This document shows positions 6,706 to 7,417 of a DNA stretch of 7,417 nt, in pieces. The first letter of the stretch is position 1, and each line of letters begins with the position of its first letter. The stretch spans positions 1 to 7,417 of the forward strand of contig JAPYTU010000075.1 of assembly GCA_029940715.1 (NCBI GenBank). Direction: 5' to 3'. This stretch comes from Cytophagales bacterium (GTDB lineage Bacteria; Bacteroidota; Bacteroidia; Cytophagales; MED-G16). A program made the position numbers and the translations under genes. The notes beneath the pieces were generated by a model. It was not told the origin of the DNA, made no database searches, and saw only the letters and a list, made by a program, of their open reading frames with translations.

Positions 6706-7417
6706 ATGGCAAATTCTGTATCAATAAATTCTGATCAAAATAATTTGTGGCGAGGAGGTGTAGAGCCTTTCAAGGCAAGCTATGGAAAGCTAATGATGTG
6801 GTTTTTCTTAATATCTGATGCATTTACTTTTTCAACTTTTTTAATTGCTTATGGAGTAATAAGGTATAAACATCAAGCTTTTGAAGGAATGTTAGAGGAT
6901 TTTTCTTTTTCTCAGTCTTATTGGCCAGTCCCAGAGAAAGTTTTTGATGCTGCTCCTTTTTTGCATGGAATAGAATTACCACTTGTTTTTGTTGGAATAA
7001 TGACATTTGTTTTGATATTAAGTAGTGTTACGATGGTCTTAGCTGTTGAAGCTGGACATAGAATGGACAGGACTGCAGTAGAAAAATGGATGATTTGGAC
7101 AATAGTTGGTGGTATAACATTTTTGAGTTGTCAGGCTTGGGAATGGACACATTTTATTGTTGGTACAGATTATGGTGGTAAATTGTTAGATGGTTCAATT
7201 TTTTACGGTGCAAATCTGCAAACTAATCAATATGGACCTCCAGATTTTGCAGCATTTTTCTTTTTTATAACTGGATTTCATGGATTTCATGTATTTTCTG
7301 GAGTTGCTATTAATTTCTTAATTTTTTATCAAACAACTGTAGGTATTTTAGAGAAAAGAGGTCATTATGAAATGGTTGAAAAAGTAGGACTTTATTGGCA
7401 TTTTGTTGATTTAGTTT
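6706..7417 (+). CDS. coxC: Cytochrome c oxidase subunit III, canonical copy (runs off the window)
   Basis: An open frame from ATG 6706 continues without a stop for 237 codons to the right edge, so the C-terminus is missing. It begins MANSVSINSD and shows helices near 27-50, 91-113, 128-148, 182-210 and from about 229 on. Subunit III signatures are WFFLISDAFTFSTFLIAYG (32-50) with acidic Asp38 at the position of mitochondrial Glu90, QAWEW (143-147), FFFITGFHGFHVFSG (185-199) with His192 and His195, and YWHFVDLV (230-237) with Asp235. It keeps the acidic residues that the upstream copy lacks, so it is the better candidate for the canonical subunit III of the oxidase. Extra hydrophilic loops at about 51-90 and 150-181 make it longer than a typical five-helix bacterial subunit III, as in other flavobacteria. 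Three bases (AAA) separate it from the upstream copy, with no usable ribosome binding site. Confidence 0.96.
   Translation, partial: MANSVSINSDQNNLWRGGVEPFKASYGKLMMWFFLISDAFTFSTFLIAYGVIRYKHQAFEGMLEDFSFSQSYWPVPEKVFDAAPFLHGIELPLVFVGIMTFVLILSSVTMVLAVEAGHRMDRTAVEKWMIWTIVGGITFLSCQAWEWTHFIVGTDYGGKLLDGSIFYGANLQTNQYGPPDFAAFFFFITGFHGFHVFSGVAINFLIFYQTTVGILEKRGHYEMVEKVGLYWHFVDLV

Noticed and set aside
6824..7006. A 60-codon open frame on the - strand
   Set aside because: It is antisense to the clearly conserved second subunit III gene, and its Lys-rich composition is what reversed Phe/Leu codons give.

Overview
The window is a dense stretch of aerobic respiratory-chain genes, all on the + strand, from an AT-rich member of the Bacteroidota, most likely Flavobacteriia. 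The lineage call rests on three things: alternative complex III genes lie directly upstream of cytochrome oxidase; CoxB has four N-terminal membrane helices and a CuA motif of the CNKICG type; and there are two tandem subunit III genes, a short one followed by a longer one. Starts are not preceded by usable Shine-Dalgarno sequences, as expected in this phylum. The low GC and almost complete absence of spacer DNA would fit a streamlined marine flavobacterium or a host-associated one. The sequence alone does not decide between them.

Layout: the last codons of actE (1-56, alternative complex III monoheme cytochrome c subunit); actF (59-1315, NrfD-like quinol-oxidoreductase membrane subunit); coxB (1331-2371, CuA subunit II); coxA (2352-4178, catalytic subunit I); ctaA (4187-5236, heme A synthase); cyoE/ctaB (5233-6129, heme O synthase); a short subunit III gene (6133-6702); and a second, longer subunit III gene (6706 to the window edge, incomplete). 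Gaps are 2, 15, 8, 3 and 3 bases, with overlaps of 20 and 4 bases, so only about 31 bases of the window are non-coding. No terminator, internal promoter, RNA gene, repeat, CRISPR or mobile element could be supported.

How the genes work together: alternative complex III (ActA-F) oxidises menaquinol and passes electrons through heme c groups. ActE probably hands them to the CuA centre of CoxB, then heme a and heme a3-CuB of CoxA, which reduces oxygen to water and pumps protons. CyoE farnesylates heme B to heme O and CtaA oxidises heme O to heme A, supplying the CoxA cofactors. The two subunit III proteins pack against CoxA. This matches the known flavobacterial ACIII-aa3 supercomplex, so the system is not new. 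The points worth a second look are residue-level: the electron-entry Trp and the Mg-site Glu of CoxB are replaced, a catalytic-half His of CtaA is replaced by Asn, and the first subunit III copy is divergent.
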